A stretch of 64,000 bases of DNA, taken from the NCBI GenBank assembly GCA_963850995.1, contig CAWKNQ010000004.1:722522-786521 (forward strand), given 5' to 3'. The notes beneath the pieces are model-generated. The model was given only the letters and a program-made list of their open reading frames with translations. It was not told the origin of the DNA and did not search any database. The stretch comes from Gaiellasilicea sp963850995 (GTDB lineage: Bacteria > Actinomycetota > Thermoleophilia > Gaiellales > Gaiellaceae). Positions 9,958 to 18,343 of this stretch are shown here, one piece after another (position 1 is the first letter of the stretch; each line of letters begins with the position of its first letter). The position numbers and the translations under genes are program-made.

Positions 9958-9977
9958 CTTCTTGATCGTTCAAGAAG
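9958..9977. promoter_or_regulatory. Inverted repeat in the divergent gap, candidate LacI-type operator
   Basis: The arms CTTCTTGA and TCAAGAAG are exact reverse complements separated by TCGT. The core TTGATCGTTCAA resembles LacI-family operators, which have TTGA/TCAA half-sites around a central CG. It lies between the oxidoreductase start (9928, minus) and the exporter start (9962, plus), and a LacI-family gene is the second gene of the rightward operon. Auto-regulation and control of the catabolic genes is therefore plausible. The site overlaps the proposed TTG start codon, so the true start may differ. Confidence 0.5.
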
Positions 9978-10975
9978 AGCGTCCGTTCCTCAGCAGAAAG
10001 AGCGCCCGCGCGCGTCTTGCCGTCCCCGGCCTGGCGCTCGCCCTCGCCGGAGCCGCAGCCGGCTTCCTCGTCCACGGTCTCGTCTCGGGCGTACCGGTCG
10101 TCCTGGTCGCTCTCGCGCTCGGCCTCGTCCTCGCGAACACGAAGGGCGTTCCGGCCAACGCCGGTCCCGGTCTAGCGCTCGCCTCGGGTGTGCTGCTCCG
10201 CATCGGCATCGTCCTGCTCGGCTTCGAGCTCGTCCTCCAGGACATGCTCACGCTCGGTGGACGCGGGCTCGTCGTGGTGGTCGCGGTCGTGATCGCGACC
10301 TTCTTCGGGACGCACTGGGCCGGGCGGCGGCTCGGCGTCAGCCACGGGCAGTCGCTACTCGTTGCGACAGGCTTCTCGATTTGCGGCGTCTCTGCAATCG
10401 CGGCCGCGCGCGGCGTCAGTGACGTGGACGAGGAGGAGGTCACCTACGCGATCGCGCTCGTGACACTCTGCGGCAGCCTCGCGATCGTGCTCCTGCCGGC
10501 GCTCAACCGGATCCTCGGGCTCGACGACCACGACTTCGGCGTCTGGGTCGGAGCGAGCGTGCACGACGTCGCCCAGGTCGTCGCGACGTCGTCTGCGGTC
10601 GGCGGCGTCGCGGTCGCGACGGCGGTCGTCGTCAAGCTCACGCGCGTCCTCCTGCTCGTCCCGCTCGTCGCCTGGATCTCCTGGAGGGAGGGGCGCGGGA
10701 CGGGAGCTCCCCGCCTCCGGCTCGTGCCGCCGTTCGTCCTTGCGTTCGTTGCTGCCGCTGCGCTGCGGAGCGCGGACCTCGTGCCCTCCGCGCTGTTGCC
10801 GGCGCTGGCGGACGCGAAGACCGCGCTTCTTGCCGTCGCCCTCTTCGCCGTCGGAGCACGGGTCGAGCTGCGCCGGCTCTTCGCCGTCGGAGGCCGCCCG
10901 CTCGCTCTCGGTCTCTCCTCGTGGGTGATCGTCGCAGCCGTCGCGTACGCCGGCGTCGTCGTGGTGTGGTCGTGA
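9962..10975 (+). CDS. YeiH/UPF0324-family putative sulfate exporter
   Basis: A 337-aa membrane protein with about ten helices, of the YeiH family (putative sulfate exporter; function poorly proven). Recognisable segments: GLVLANTKGVPANAGPGL, GVLLRIGIVLLGFEL, LLVATGFSICGVSAIAA and VWVGASVHDVAQVVA. These are the conserved blocks of the family. There is no ATG or GTG in frame before the first helix; TTG at 9962 is the best start visible, though it sits within an inverted repeat. It overlaps the LacI gene by four bases. Confidence 0.85.
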   Translation: MIVQEERPFLSRKSARARLAVPGLALALAGAAAGFLVHGLVSGVPVVLVALALGLVLANTKGVPANAGPGLALASGVLLRIGIVLLGFELVLQDMLTLGGRGLVVVVAVVIATFFGTHWAGRRLGVSHGQSLLVATGFSICGVSAIAAARGVSDVDEEEVTYAIALVTLCGSLAIVLLPALNRILGLDDHDFGVWVGASVHDVAQVVATSSAVGGVAVATAVVVKLTRVLLLVPLVAWISWREGRGTGAPRLRLVPPFVLAFVAAAALRSADLVPSALLPALADAKTALLAVALFAVGARVELRRLFAVGGRPLALGLSSWVIVAAVAYAGVVVVWS

Positions 10976-12000
10976 GCCGGCCGACGATGCGCGACGTGGC
11001 GGACCGGGCGGGCGTCTCGCTCCAGACCGTCTCGAACTACGTCAACGGGCGCTTCAACCTGATGTCCGACGAGACCAGAGAGCGCGTGGGCCATGAGCTC
11101 GAGCAGCTGGGGTACCGGCCGAACGCCGCTGCGCGGAGCCTGCGGGCGAAGCGGACGACGACACTCGGCTTCCTCGTCCTGGACGAGGGTGCGCGCTTCC
11201 TCGCCGATCCGATGACCGACCTGATCCTCGCCGGCATCGGCGATGTCGCCCGTGACAACGGCTACGCGCTGCTGATCCAGGCCGCGCGCCCCGATCCGGA
11301 CGACGGCGACCGGCTCTTCGCGCCGTTGCTCGAGGAGCGCGTCGACGGCGCGTTCCTGTTTCTCTCTGGAACGCCCGCGGTGCGGCGGAGGACGATCCGG
11401 CGGATGGGCGAGCTCGGCTTCAGCGGCGTCGTCTTCGAGCAGGCGCCTGCTGGCCTGCGGGTCGTCTCGGTCACTGCCGAGAACCGCGCGGGCTCGCGCC
11501 GGCTCACCGAGCACCTGCTCGAGCGAGGACACCGGCGAATCGCCTTCATCTCGACTCGGACTCCTTGGCCTATGGTCGAGGAGCGGTTGCGCGGCTACCG
11601 CGACGCGCTGGCGGCCGCGGATGCCGTGGTGTCGGAGTTGGAGGTGACAGATGGCGTCTGGGATCCGGCCGACGGCTCGCGGATGGCTGGCCGGCTGCTT
11701 GATCTCGGCGATCGCCCGACGGCAATCATGTGCGGAAACGACCTGCTCGCGCTCGGCGCGCTGCAGGCGGCGAGAAGCCGGGGCATGGCCGTCCCAGACG
11801 ACGTCGCCGTCACGGGCTTCAACGACTTCGAGTTCGCCCGGTTCGCCGATCCTCCGCTGACCACCGTCCACGTCCCGGGCTACGACCTCGGTCGCGTCGG
11901 AGCGGAGCGCCTGATCGGCTGGCTGGGTGGTGAGGAGCCGGCTTCACGACGCGCCGGCGTGACGCTGCCGGTCGAGCTCCGGGTACGCGGGTCGTCGTGA
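10972..12000 (+). CDS. LacI-family transcriptional regulator
   Basis: A 342-aa repressor. The N-terminal helix-turn-helix reads TMRDVADRAGVSLQTVSNYV, followed by the hinge region GYRPNAAARSLRAKRTTTLG and a periplasmic-binding-protein-like effector domain (DPMTDLILAGI; RGHRRIAFIS; AIMCGNDLLALGAL; VTGFNDFEFA). The GTG start overlaps the exporter stop. Its genomic position suggests that it senses the substrate handled by the transporter and hydrolase cluster, or a sulfur compound given the two exporter-type neighbours. A matching palindrome lies 1 kb upstream at the head of its operon. Confidence 0.92.
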   Translation: MSRPTMRDVADRAGVSLQTVSNYVNGRFNLMSDETRERVGHELEQLGYRPNAAARSLRAKRTTTLGFLVLDEGARFLADPMTDLILAGIGDVARDNGYALLIQAARPDPDDGDRLFAPLLEERVDGAFLFLSGTPAVRRRTIRRMGELGFSGVVFEQAPAGLRVVSVTAENRAGSRRLTEHLLERGHRRIAFISTRTPWPMVEERLRGYRDALAAADAVVSELEVTDGVWDPADGSRMAGRLLDLGDRPTAIMCGNDLLALGALQAARSRGMAVPDDVAVTGFNDFEFARFADPPLTTVHVPGYDLGRVGAERLIGWLGGEEPASRRAGVTLPVELRVRGSS

Positions 12001-12037
12001 CCGTCAGGGAGAGGCGAGTGCAATCGCTTCGGTTGCC

Positions 12038-12757
12038 GTGCTGATTGCGGGCGGGCTGCTCGTCGCACTCGCCGCCCTGCTGGCAGGTACCTCCGGCTTC
12101 GGTCTCGCGCTCGTCGCGATGCCGGCGCTGCTCTTGTGCGGGTTCTCGCTGCCGTTTGCGGTCACAGTCATCCTTTTGATCTCACTCGCGACCCGCATCC
12201 CCGTCGCCTGGCGCCTCCGGGACGCCGTCGATCGTCGACGCACGCTGATGCTCGTGGGCGGTGCCGTGCCGGGGCTCTGGATCGGATCGTGGACGCTCGG
12301 GGCTGTGGACGGGCACGACCTGAGGCTCGCGGTTGGCGTCATGGTCGCGCTCGCAGCAGTTGGACTGGCGGCGGTGGAAGGGCGCCCGCCGCGACCGAGC
12401 GTCCCCGGCCTGCCGGTCGCGGCCGGCTTTGCGGGCGGCATGCTCGGAACCACCACATCCCTGATCGGCGTTCCGCCGGCGCTGCTCCTCACGCAGCGCC
12501 GTGTGGCGGCCCGCCAGTTCATCGCCGACCTCGCTGTTTACTTCGTCGCCACGGCCGCCATCGGCCTTGCCGTTCTCGCCGCCGAGGGTCAGTTCGACGG
12601 CGATGCCGGCCGGGCTTTCGTCTGGTGGCTACCCGGCGTCCTGGTCGCGAATGCGGTCGGTACGAGCGCAGGGCTGCGTCTGCCGCAGGAGGCGTTCCAG
12701 CGCGTCACGCTCGGCGTCGCCTTCGCGGCCGGTGTGGCGACGGCGGTCACCGCCTAG
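12038..12757 (+). CDS. TauE/SafE-family sulfite/organosulfonate exporter-like permease
   Basis: A 239-aa protein with about eight membrane helices, of the TauE/SafE family. The family repeat is visible twice: GTSGFGLALVAMPALLL near the N-terminus and FAGGMLGTTTSLIGVPPALLL in the middle. Family members export sulfite or related anions, but many are unassigned. The start is a GTG at 12038, 37 bases after the LacI stop; no clear ribosome-binding site decides it, and the first helix could begin a few codons earlier. The 3' end shares a CTAG with the convergent serine hydrolase gene. Confidence 0.8.
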   Translation: MLIAGGLLVALAALLAGTSGFGLALVAMPALLLCGFSLPFAVTVILLISLATRIPVAWRLRDAVDRRRTLMLVGGAVPGLWIGSWTLGAVDGHDLRLAVGVMVALAAVGLAAVEGRPPRPSVPGLPVAAGFAGGMLGTTTSLIGVPPALLLTQRRVAARQFIADLAVYFVATAAIGLAVLAAEGQFDGDAGRAFVWWLPGVLVANAVGTSAGLRLPQEAFQRVTLGVAFAAGVATAVTA

Positions 12758-13761
12758 CCGGCCAGTCGCTCGTTGAGCAGGCGCGCGACCGGCCAGGCAC
12801 CGCGCGTCGTGTTCGAAAGCACCGTGTACGTGAGTGTCGCCCGCGGGTCGTGGACGCTGTAGCAAGAGGCGCCGGCATCGCCGCCGATCACCAGCACCGC
12901 ATCGGTCGACGCATGCAGCCAGAAGCCGAGCCCGTAGCGCATCGACTCCTCCGGCACGTCGCTGCGCGGCCGCACCATCTCGCCGACCCAGTCGGGCGAG
13001 ACGATCCGGCCGGCGAAGAAGGCGCCCCAGAGCCGGCCGACGTCCGCCGCGGTCGTGTAGATGCCGCCGTCGCCGCTACCGCGGACGGGCAGGTGGAAGA
13101 CATTGCTGCGCGACGCGCCGTCGAGATCGAGATAACCGACCGCGGTGCGCCCGGGTAGCTCGTCCGAGCGCAGAAACGCCGTGTCGTGCATTCCCGCCGG
13201 CTCGCAGACGCGCTCGCGCACGAGCTCGTGGAACGGCGTCCCGCTCACCCGCTCGGCGATCAGCGCCAGGACGACGTAGCCGCCGTTGCAGTACCCGAAA
13301 CGCTCGTCGGGCGCGAACTTGGTGGGATGTCCATCGAGCACGGGAAGGTAGTCCTCCGTGCTCGCGAGCTCGTGCACGGGAACCGGCATCACGTAGTCGT
13401 TCAGGTCGTGCTCGACCTCCTCGTCGAAGTAGTCGCCGATCCCCGACCGGTGGGCGAGCAGCTGCTCGACGGTCACCGCGTCGTCGATCAGCGGCAGGTC
13501 GCCGCCGAGCACCGAGCGTGCGGTCGTCGCCGGCTCGAGCCGGCCCTCCTCGATCAGCCTGACGACGGCGAGCGCGGTGAGGCTCTTCGTCCCGCTCGCG
13601 GTCCCGAAGCGGGTGTCGAGCTCATTCGGGATCTCGTAGCCGCGATGTGCGAGCCCGAACGCCTTCGCAAGCTCGACCGCGTCACCGCGATCGACACGGA
13701 CGACGCCCGAGAACGCGGTCTCCGCCGCGAGTGCATCGACATCGGCTTCCAGAGCGGACAC
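12754..13761 (-). CDS. Serine hydrolase, beta-lactamase class C/penicillin-binding-protein-like
   Basis: A 335-aa protein of the beta-lactamase-related serine hydrolase family. The catalytic SxxK is SGTK (in FGTASGTKSLTALAVVRL), followed by the second motif YxN as YCN in RFGYCNGGYVVLALIAE. The usual third motif (HxG or KTG) is not clear; IGGDAG is in about the right place. No signal peptide is evident, so it is probably cytoplasmic and more likely an esterase or peptidase than a lactamase. GTG at 13761 was chosen because it opens the conserved part (VSALEADVDAL); an ATG at 13899 would overlap the divergent cupin gene. Confidence 0.83.
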   Translation of the reverse strand: MSALEADVDALAAETAFSGVVRVDRGDAVELAKAFGLAHRGYEIPNELDTRFGTASGTKSLTALAVVRLIEEGRLEPATTARSVLGGDLPLIDDAVTVEQLLAHRSGIGDYFDEEVEHDLNDYVMPVPVHELASTEDYLPVLDGHPTKFAPDERFGYCNGGYVVLALIAERVSGTPFHELVRERVCEPAGMHDTAFLRSDELPGRTAVGYLDLDGASRSNVFHLPVRGSGDGGIYTTAADVGRLWGAFFAGRIVSPDWVGEMVRPRSDVPEESMRYGLGFWLHASTDAVLVIGGDAGASCYSVHDPRATLTYTVLSNTTRGAWPVARLLNERLAG

Positions 13762-13792
13762 CGGCGAGACGCTACCGGCGTAGGGTGTCGCG

Positions 13793-14368
13793 ATGGCGCG
13801 GCCTTCGCGTATTACGCTCTCGCATGTGATTCCCGAGTCGAGCCTCGAGCGGACGGAGCACGGCCTGGTGCCGAAGGGTGAGGGCTGGTTCGTGCTCAAC
13901 GCGCGCGAGGCGGCCTGGCGTCACGGAGAGGACAGGCCGGCGATCTGCGACTTCGAGGGGGAGCCGGAGTTCGCGCAGCTCGGGATCCACGTCAGCGTCC
14001 TCGAGCCGGGCCAGCCGCTGGCGATGTACCACTGGGAGGCCGACCAGGAGGACTTCCTCGTGCTCTCGGGTGAGGCGGTGCTGATCATCGAGGGCGAGGA
14101 GCGCCCGCTACGCGCCTGGGACTTCGTCCACTGCCCGCCGGAGACGAAGCACACGATCGTCGGCGCCGGTGAAGGGCCGTCCCTCGTGCTCGCGGTCGGG
14201 GCGCGCGACCGCTCGACCGGGCCAGGGTGGGGCGGCTACACGGTCGACGAGGTCGCTCTGCGTCACGGTGCCGGCGTCGAGGAGGAGACGACGGAGCCGA
14301 TGCAGGCCTACGCACGCTTCGCGCAGCGCACGCCGGCCCGCTACCGCGAGGACTGGCTTCCCGAGTAG
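13793..14368 (+). CDS. Cupin-domain protein
   Basis: A 191-aa single-domain cupin. The first cupin motif reads PLAMYHWEADQEDFLVLSGE with metal-ligand His and Glu; the second is WDFVHCPPETKHTIVG with the final His. The C-terminal tail (PARYREDWLPE) is typical of small cupins found near sugar or sulfur genes in actinobacteria. It may bind a metal and act as an isomerase or sensor; no reaction can be assigned. It stands alone between the divergent serine hydrolase and the convergent cysN, with only a 31-base gap for a promoter. Confidence 0.82.
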   Translation: MARPSRITLSHVIPESSLERTEHGLVPKGEGWFVLNAREAAWRHGEDRPAICDFEGEPEFAQLGIHVSVLEPGQPLAMYHWEADQEDFLVLSGEAVLIIEGEERPLRAWDFVHCPPETKHTIVGAGEGPSLVLAVGARDRSTGPGWGGYTVDEVALRHGAGVEEETTEPMQAYARFAQRTPARYREDWLPE

Positions 14369-14372
14369 CCGG

Positions 14373-15663
14373 CTACGCCGGCGCGGAGAGGATCATCCCG
14401 GCGGCGACGGTGTCGTTCGACGACTCGTCGATCAGGATGAACGCGCCCGTGGCGCGGTTCTCGGCGTAGGAGTCGACCGCAAGCGGCTCGGACAGACGCA
14501 GCCTCACGCGGGCGATGTCGTTCAGCTCCAGCCGCTCCGGGCCGGGTTGGTCCTCGAGCGAGTGGATGTCGACGACCGAGACCAGCTCGTCGACGATCGC
14601 ACGCACTGTCCGCGTTGTGTGCTTGATCACGAGCTTGGTCCGCGGCTCGAGCGGCTTCTCCGCCATCCAGCAAATCGTCGCCTCGAGCTCGCGCGCGACG
14701 GTCGGTGCCTCCTCGGGATCGGCGAGCATGTCGCCGCGGGAGACGTCGAGGTCGTCGGCGAGGCGGATCGTCACCGACATTCCGGGCACAGCACGGTCCG
14801 GCTCGACCGCCGTCACGGTCGTTCTGCCGCCCCGACGGGAGCACGACGACGTCGTCGCCCGCCCGCCACACCCCGCCGGCGACCCGGCCGGCGTAGCCGC
14901 GGTAGTCGTGGTGCTCGTCCGAGATCGGCCGGATCACCCACTGGACCGGGAAGCGACGATGCTCGAGGTCGCGGTCGCCGGCGATCTCCACCGTCTCCAG
15001 GTGCTCGAGCAGCGTCGGCCCCTCGTACCAGGGCATCCCCTCGCCGCGCTCGACGACGTTGTCGCCGCGCAGGGCCGACATCGGGATCACGCGCACGTCG
15101 CGCAGGCCGAGCCGCTCGCTCGTCTCGCGCAGCTCCGCCTCGATCTCGCGAAAGCGCTCCTCCGAGAAGCCGGCGAGATCCATCTTGTTCACGGCGACGG
15201 CGACGTGGGGGATGCCGAGGATCGCGGCGATGTAGGCGTGCCGTCGCGTCTGCTCGATCACGCCCTTGCGCGCATCGACGAGGATGATCGCGACGTCGGC
15301 CGTCGACGCGCCCGTGACCATGTTGCGCGTGTACTGGACGTGGCCCGGCGCGTCGGCGAGCTGGAAGCGGCGGCGCGGCGTCACGAACGAGCGGTAGGCG
15401 ACGTCGATCGTGATCCCCTGCTCCCGCTCGGCGCGGAGGCCGTCCGTCAGCAGCGCGAGGTTGACGTAGCCGTCCCCGCGGCGCTTCGAGGTCTCCTCGA
15501 TGTGCTCGAGCTGGTCGACCAGGATCTGCTTCGTGTCGTAGAGCAGCCGCCCGATCAGAGTCGACTTGCCGTCGTCGACCGAGCCAGCGGTGACGAGGCG
15601 GACGAGCTCGGTCGCCATTAGCTCCGAAGGAGCCGTCAGCCAATAGCCATCCTTGACCGGCAT
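14373..15663 (-). CDS. cysN: Sulfate adenylyltransferase subunit 1 (frameshift near 14825)
   Basis: The GTPase subunit of ATP sulfurylase, which couples GTP hydrolysis to formation of adenylyl sulfate. GTP-binding motifs: GSVDDGKSTLIGRLLYDTK, the switch DAPGHVQYTRNM, and VNKMDLAG. The frame runs intact to VVVLPSGR, then one extra base near 14825 shifts it; the rest continues as TAVEPDRAVPGMSVTIRLAD to the proper C-terminus SAPA. Rejoined length is about 430 aa, normal for CysN, and there is no fused APS-kinase (CysC) domain. The ATG overlaps the stop of the upstream CysH-CysD gene. A sequence error is more likely than a dead gene. Confidence 0.9.
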
Positions 15664-17252
15664 CAGAAGTACCCCACGCGCTTCCTGTCCTCCATCGCGG
15701 CCTCGCTGGTGCGGTCGTCGGCGCGGGTCTCGCCGCGCTCGGTCACCCGCGTCGCGGCGATCTCGGCCACGACCTGCTCGAGGGTCGCCGCCTCCGACGC
15801 GACCGCGCCGGTGCAGCTCATGTCGCCGACCGTACGGAAGCGAACGGAGAGGCTGAACGGCTCCTCGCCGTCTACTCGCTCGACGAAGTCGCTGGCTGCA
15901 TAGAGCATCCCGTCGCGCCGGAACACCTCCCGCTCGTGGGCGAAGTAGATCGGCGGCAGCTCGAGCTCCTCACGGGCGATGTACTGCCAGACGTCGAGCT
16001 CGGTCCAGTTGGAGATCGGGAAGACGCGCACGTGCTCGCCGCGGCGAACGCGCGCGTTGTAGAGGTTCCACAGCTCCGGGCGTTGCACGCGCGGGTTCCA
16101 CTGGCCGAAGTCGTCGCGGAAGCTGAAGATCCGCTCCTTCGCGCGGGCGCGCTCCTCGTCGCGGCGTGCGCCGCCGATGGCTGCGTCGAAGCGGTGCTCC
16201 TCGATCGCGTCCAGGAGCGTCACCGTCTGGAGCTGGTTGCGCGAGGCGCGCGGCCCGGTTTCCTCGACGACGCGGCCCTTGTCGATCGACTCCTGCACCG
16301 AGGCGACGAGCAGCGTCTCGCCGAGCTCTGCGACGCGCCGGTCGCGGAACTCGATCACCTCGGGGAAGTTGTGGCCGGTGTCGACGTGCATGACCGGGAA
16401 CGGGAACTTGCCGGGGCGGAACGCCTTCTCCGCCAGCCGCAGGAGCACGATCGAGTCCTTCCCGCCCGAAAAGAGGAGCACCGGCCGCTCGAGCTCGGCA
16501 GCGAGCTCGCGCATGATGTGGATCGCCTCCGCCTCGAGCTCGTCGAGGTGGGAGAGGTGGACGGGTGCCTCGATCACATCGTGCAGGCCGCACTCGGTTC
16601 GGTCGCTGTCGGCCCAGCGGCCCTCGCGGCCGGCGCCGGGAATCGTCGAGTGGGTGTCACCGATCGATGCGTAGCCGCGGTCGTGCAACGCGTTGTAGGG
16701 GAGCCCGCGCTCCCGGATGTACGCCCAGCAGGCGTCGTCGCTCCAGTCGGCGAGCGGGCTCGCCTTCCACAGCTCGTGCGCGGCGTCCCAGCCGAGCTTC
16801 GGCGCTTCCGCGCGTGTCGGCGACTGGTCACGGCGGACGCCGGTGATCCAGCAGTCGAGGTCTCCGAGCGCGCGGACGAGCGGCTCGACCTTGGCGACCG
16901 CGAGGTACAGGTCGGGCTTGCGCTCCCAGAGCTTCTCGCCGTGCGTCGCCTCGAGCTCCTCGGCGCTCGGGCCCTCGAACACCTCGACCTTCGTGTCGTA
17001 CCGTTGCTCGACCTCGCGCCAGAGCTCGTACGTCTCCGGAAAGAGGTAGTGGGTGTCGATCGCGAAGACCCGCGCCTTCGGCTCGATGCGGAAGAGCAGG
17101 TCGAGCAGCACGCTCTCCTCCTTCTGGAAGGAGCAGGCGAGCGAGAGGCGCTCGCCGAAGCGCTCGACCAGCTCGCCGACCAGCTGCTCGGCAGAGAGCT
17201 CCTCGGAGCGGGCGGCGAGTGCGGCGACGTCGTGGTGAGAGGCCGTCGTCAT
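15663..17252 (-). CDS. cysHD: PAPS/APS reductase fused to sulfate adenylyltransferase subunit 2 (CysH-CysD)
   Basis: One uninterrupted 529-aa frame joins two enzymes. Residues 1-225 are a CysH-type reductase: LACSFQKEESVLL, TGVRRDQSPTRA, and the redox cysteine in TECGLHD (Cys221). Residues 230-529 are CysD: HLDELEAEAIHIMREL, the PP-loop LLFSGGKDSIVLL (262-267) and the C-terminus EDRKRVGYF. The iron-sulfur cysteine pairs of APS reductases are absent: SIGDTHST stands where SIGCAPC would be, as in enterobacterial PAPS reductase. No APS kinase is nearby, so the in vivo substrate (APS or PAPS) is unclear. An internal GTG at the junction could also give free CysD. Confidence 0.88.
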   Translation of the reverse strand: MTTASHHDVAALAARSEELSAEQLVGELVERFGERLSLACSFQKEESVLLDLLFRIEPKARVFAIDTHYLFPETYELWREVEQRYDTKVEVFEGPSAEELEATHGEKLWERKPDLYLAVAKVEPLVRALGDLDCWITGVRRDQSPTRAEAPKLGWDAAHELWKASPLADWSDDACWAYIRERGLPYNALHDRGYASIGDTHSTIPGAGREGRWADSDRTECGLHDVIEAPVHLSHLDELEAEAIHIMRELAAELERPVLLFSGGKDSIVLLRLAEKAFRPGKFPFPVMHVDTGHNFPEVIEFRDRRVAELGETLLVASVQESIDKGRVVEETGPRASRNQLQTVTLLDAIEEHRFDAAIGGARRDEERARAKERIFSFRDDFGQWNPRVQRPELWNLYNARVRRGEHVRVFPISNWTELDVWQYIAREELELPPIYFAHEREVFRRDGMLYAASDFVERVDGEEPFSLSVRFRTVGDMSCTGAVASEAATLEQVVAEIAATRVTERGETRADDRTSEAAMEDRKRVGYF

Positions 17253-17341
17253 CGGCTCGGATCGTACCAGCGCACAGCGTGGTTGTATAACTGGTACTAA
17301 TCGCAGGAATAACATCTACGAGATTAGGGAGAACACTGTCC
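17253..17341. promoter_or_regulatory. Divergent promoter region of the sulfate genes
   Basis: This 89-base gap separates the cys operon (minus) from the sulfate-binding protein gene (plus). Its middle, about 17281-17325, is much more AT-rich than the surroundings (for example TTGTATAACTGGTACTAATC). Promoters for one or both directions are likely here. A GGGAG sequence at 17327-17331 is a plausible ribosome-binding site for the rightward gene. I cannot assign definite -35/-10 boxes or a regulator site. Confidence 0.4.
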
Positions 17342-18343
17342 ATGCGCTCACTCGTCTGCTCGCTCCTCCTCGCCGGCCTCGTTCTCGGAGGCTGTGGCGG
17401 CTCCTCCTCCGATGGCTCGGCGCCCGAAGGTGTCAGCGGTGGCAACGTTCGTCTCGTGGCCTATTCGACGCCGCGAGAGGCGTACGCGAAGCTGATCGAC
17501 GCCTTCAAGTCCACCGACGAGGGCGCAGGGGTCGAGTTCGACCAGTCGTACGGCAGCTCGGGCGAGCAGAGCCGCGCCGTCGAGGCCGGGCTCGCCGCCG
17601 ACGTGGTCGCTTTCTCGCTCGCGCCCGACATGACCCGGCTTGTCGAAGCGGGCGTCGTGGCTCCCGACTGGGAGTACGGCGAGAACAAGGGCATGGTCAC
17701 CGACTCGGTCGTCGTCTTCATGGTCCGCGAGGGCAACCCGAAGGGGATCCGCACCTGGGACGACCTGCTGCAGGAGGGCGTCGAGGTGGTGACGCCGAAC
17801 CCGTTCACCTCCGGCGGCGCCCGCTGGAACGTCATGGCCGGCTACGGCGCGCAGCTCGAGCAAGGCAAGAGCGAGGAGGAGGCGCGCGCGTACCTGCGCG
17901 AGCTCTTCGGCAACGTGGTCGTGCAGGACAAGAGCGCCCGCGAGTCGCTGACGACCTTCGCCGCCGGCAAAGGCGACGTCCTACTGGCCTATGAGAACGA
18001 GGCCATCTTCTCCCAGCGCCAGGGCCAGCCGTTCGAGTATCTCGTCCCGGACGAGACGATCCTGATCGAGAACCCGGTTGCGGCGACGAACGACGCGTCC
18101 CCGGCGGGCCGCGACTTCGTCGAGTTCCTGGTCACGGACGAGGCGCAGAAGATCTTCGGCGAGGAGGGGTACCGGCCCGTCTCGAAGGCTGTGCTCGACA
18201 CGTTCGATTACCCGACACCGCCCAACCTCTTCACGATCGAGGATCTTGGCGGCTGGAAGAGCGTGCAGACGGCGTTCTTCGACCGCGAGACGGGTTACAT
18301 GGCCGAGGTGCAGCGCGAGGTCGGGGCGTCGATCGGCGACTAG
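17342..18343 (+). CDS. Sulfate ABC transporter substrate-binding lipoprotein (CysP/Sbp-like)
   Basis: A 333-aa exported binding protein. The N-terminal signal ends in a lipobox LVLGGC with Cys18 as the lipid anchor. The mature domain follows the sulfate/molybdate binder plan: VAYSTPREAYAKLIDAF, SYGSSGEQSRAVEAGL with the anion-contacting SGEQ, VVAFSLAPDMTRL, and TPNPFTSGGARWN. It captures sulfate or thiosulfate for an ABC importer whose membrane and ATPase subunits are not in this window, so it is either an orphan or works with a system elsewhere. It is transcribed divergently from the sulfate activation genes, consistent with joint control. It ends in a CTAG shared with the next gene. Confidence 0.9.
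   Translation: MRSLVCSLLLAGLVLGGCGGSSSDGSAPEGVSGGNVRLVAYSTPREAYAKLIDAFKSTDEGAGVEFDQSYGSSGEQSRAVEAGLAADVVAFSLAPDMTRLVEAGVVAPDWEYGENKGMVTDSVVVFMVREGNPKGIRTWDDLLQEGVEVVTPNPFTSGGARWNVMAGYGAQLEQGKSEEEARAYLRELFGNVVVQDKSARESLTTFAAGKGDVLLAYENEAIFSQRQGQPFEYLVPDETILIENPVAATNDASPAGRDFVEFLVTDEAQKIFGEEGYRPVSKAVLDTFDYPTPPNLFTIEDLGGWKSVQTAFFDRETGYMAEVQREVGASIGD

Noticed and set aside
13770..13790. Short inverted repeat CTAC-N4-GTAG between the serine hydrolase and cupin genes
   Set aside because: Four-base arms are expected often by chance in 64 kb; no supporting context.
15936..17300. 454-codon plus-strand open frame opposite the CysH-CysD gene
   Set aside because: Antisense shadow; the CysH-CysD frame carries all conserved motifs.
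17281..17325. AT-rich gap before the sulfate-binding protein considered as a riboswitch or a defined promoter
   Set aside because: Too short (89 bases in all) for a known riboswitch class and no consensus -35/-10 pair at normal spacing could be fixed; kept only as a promoter region.
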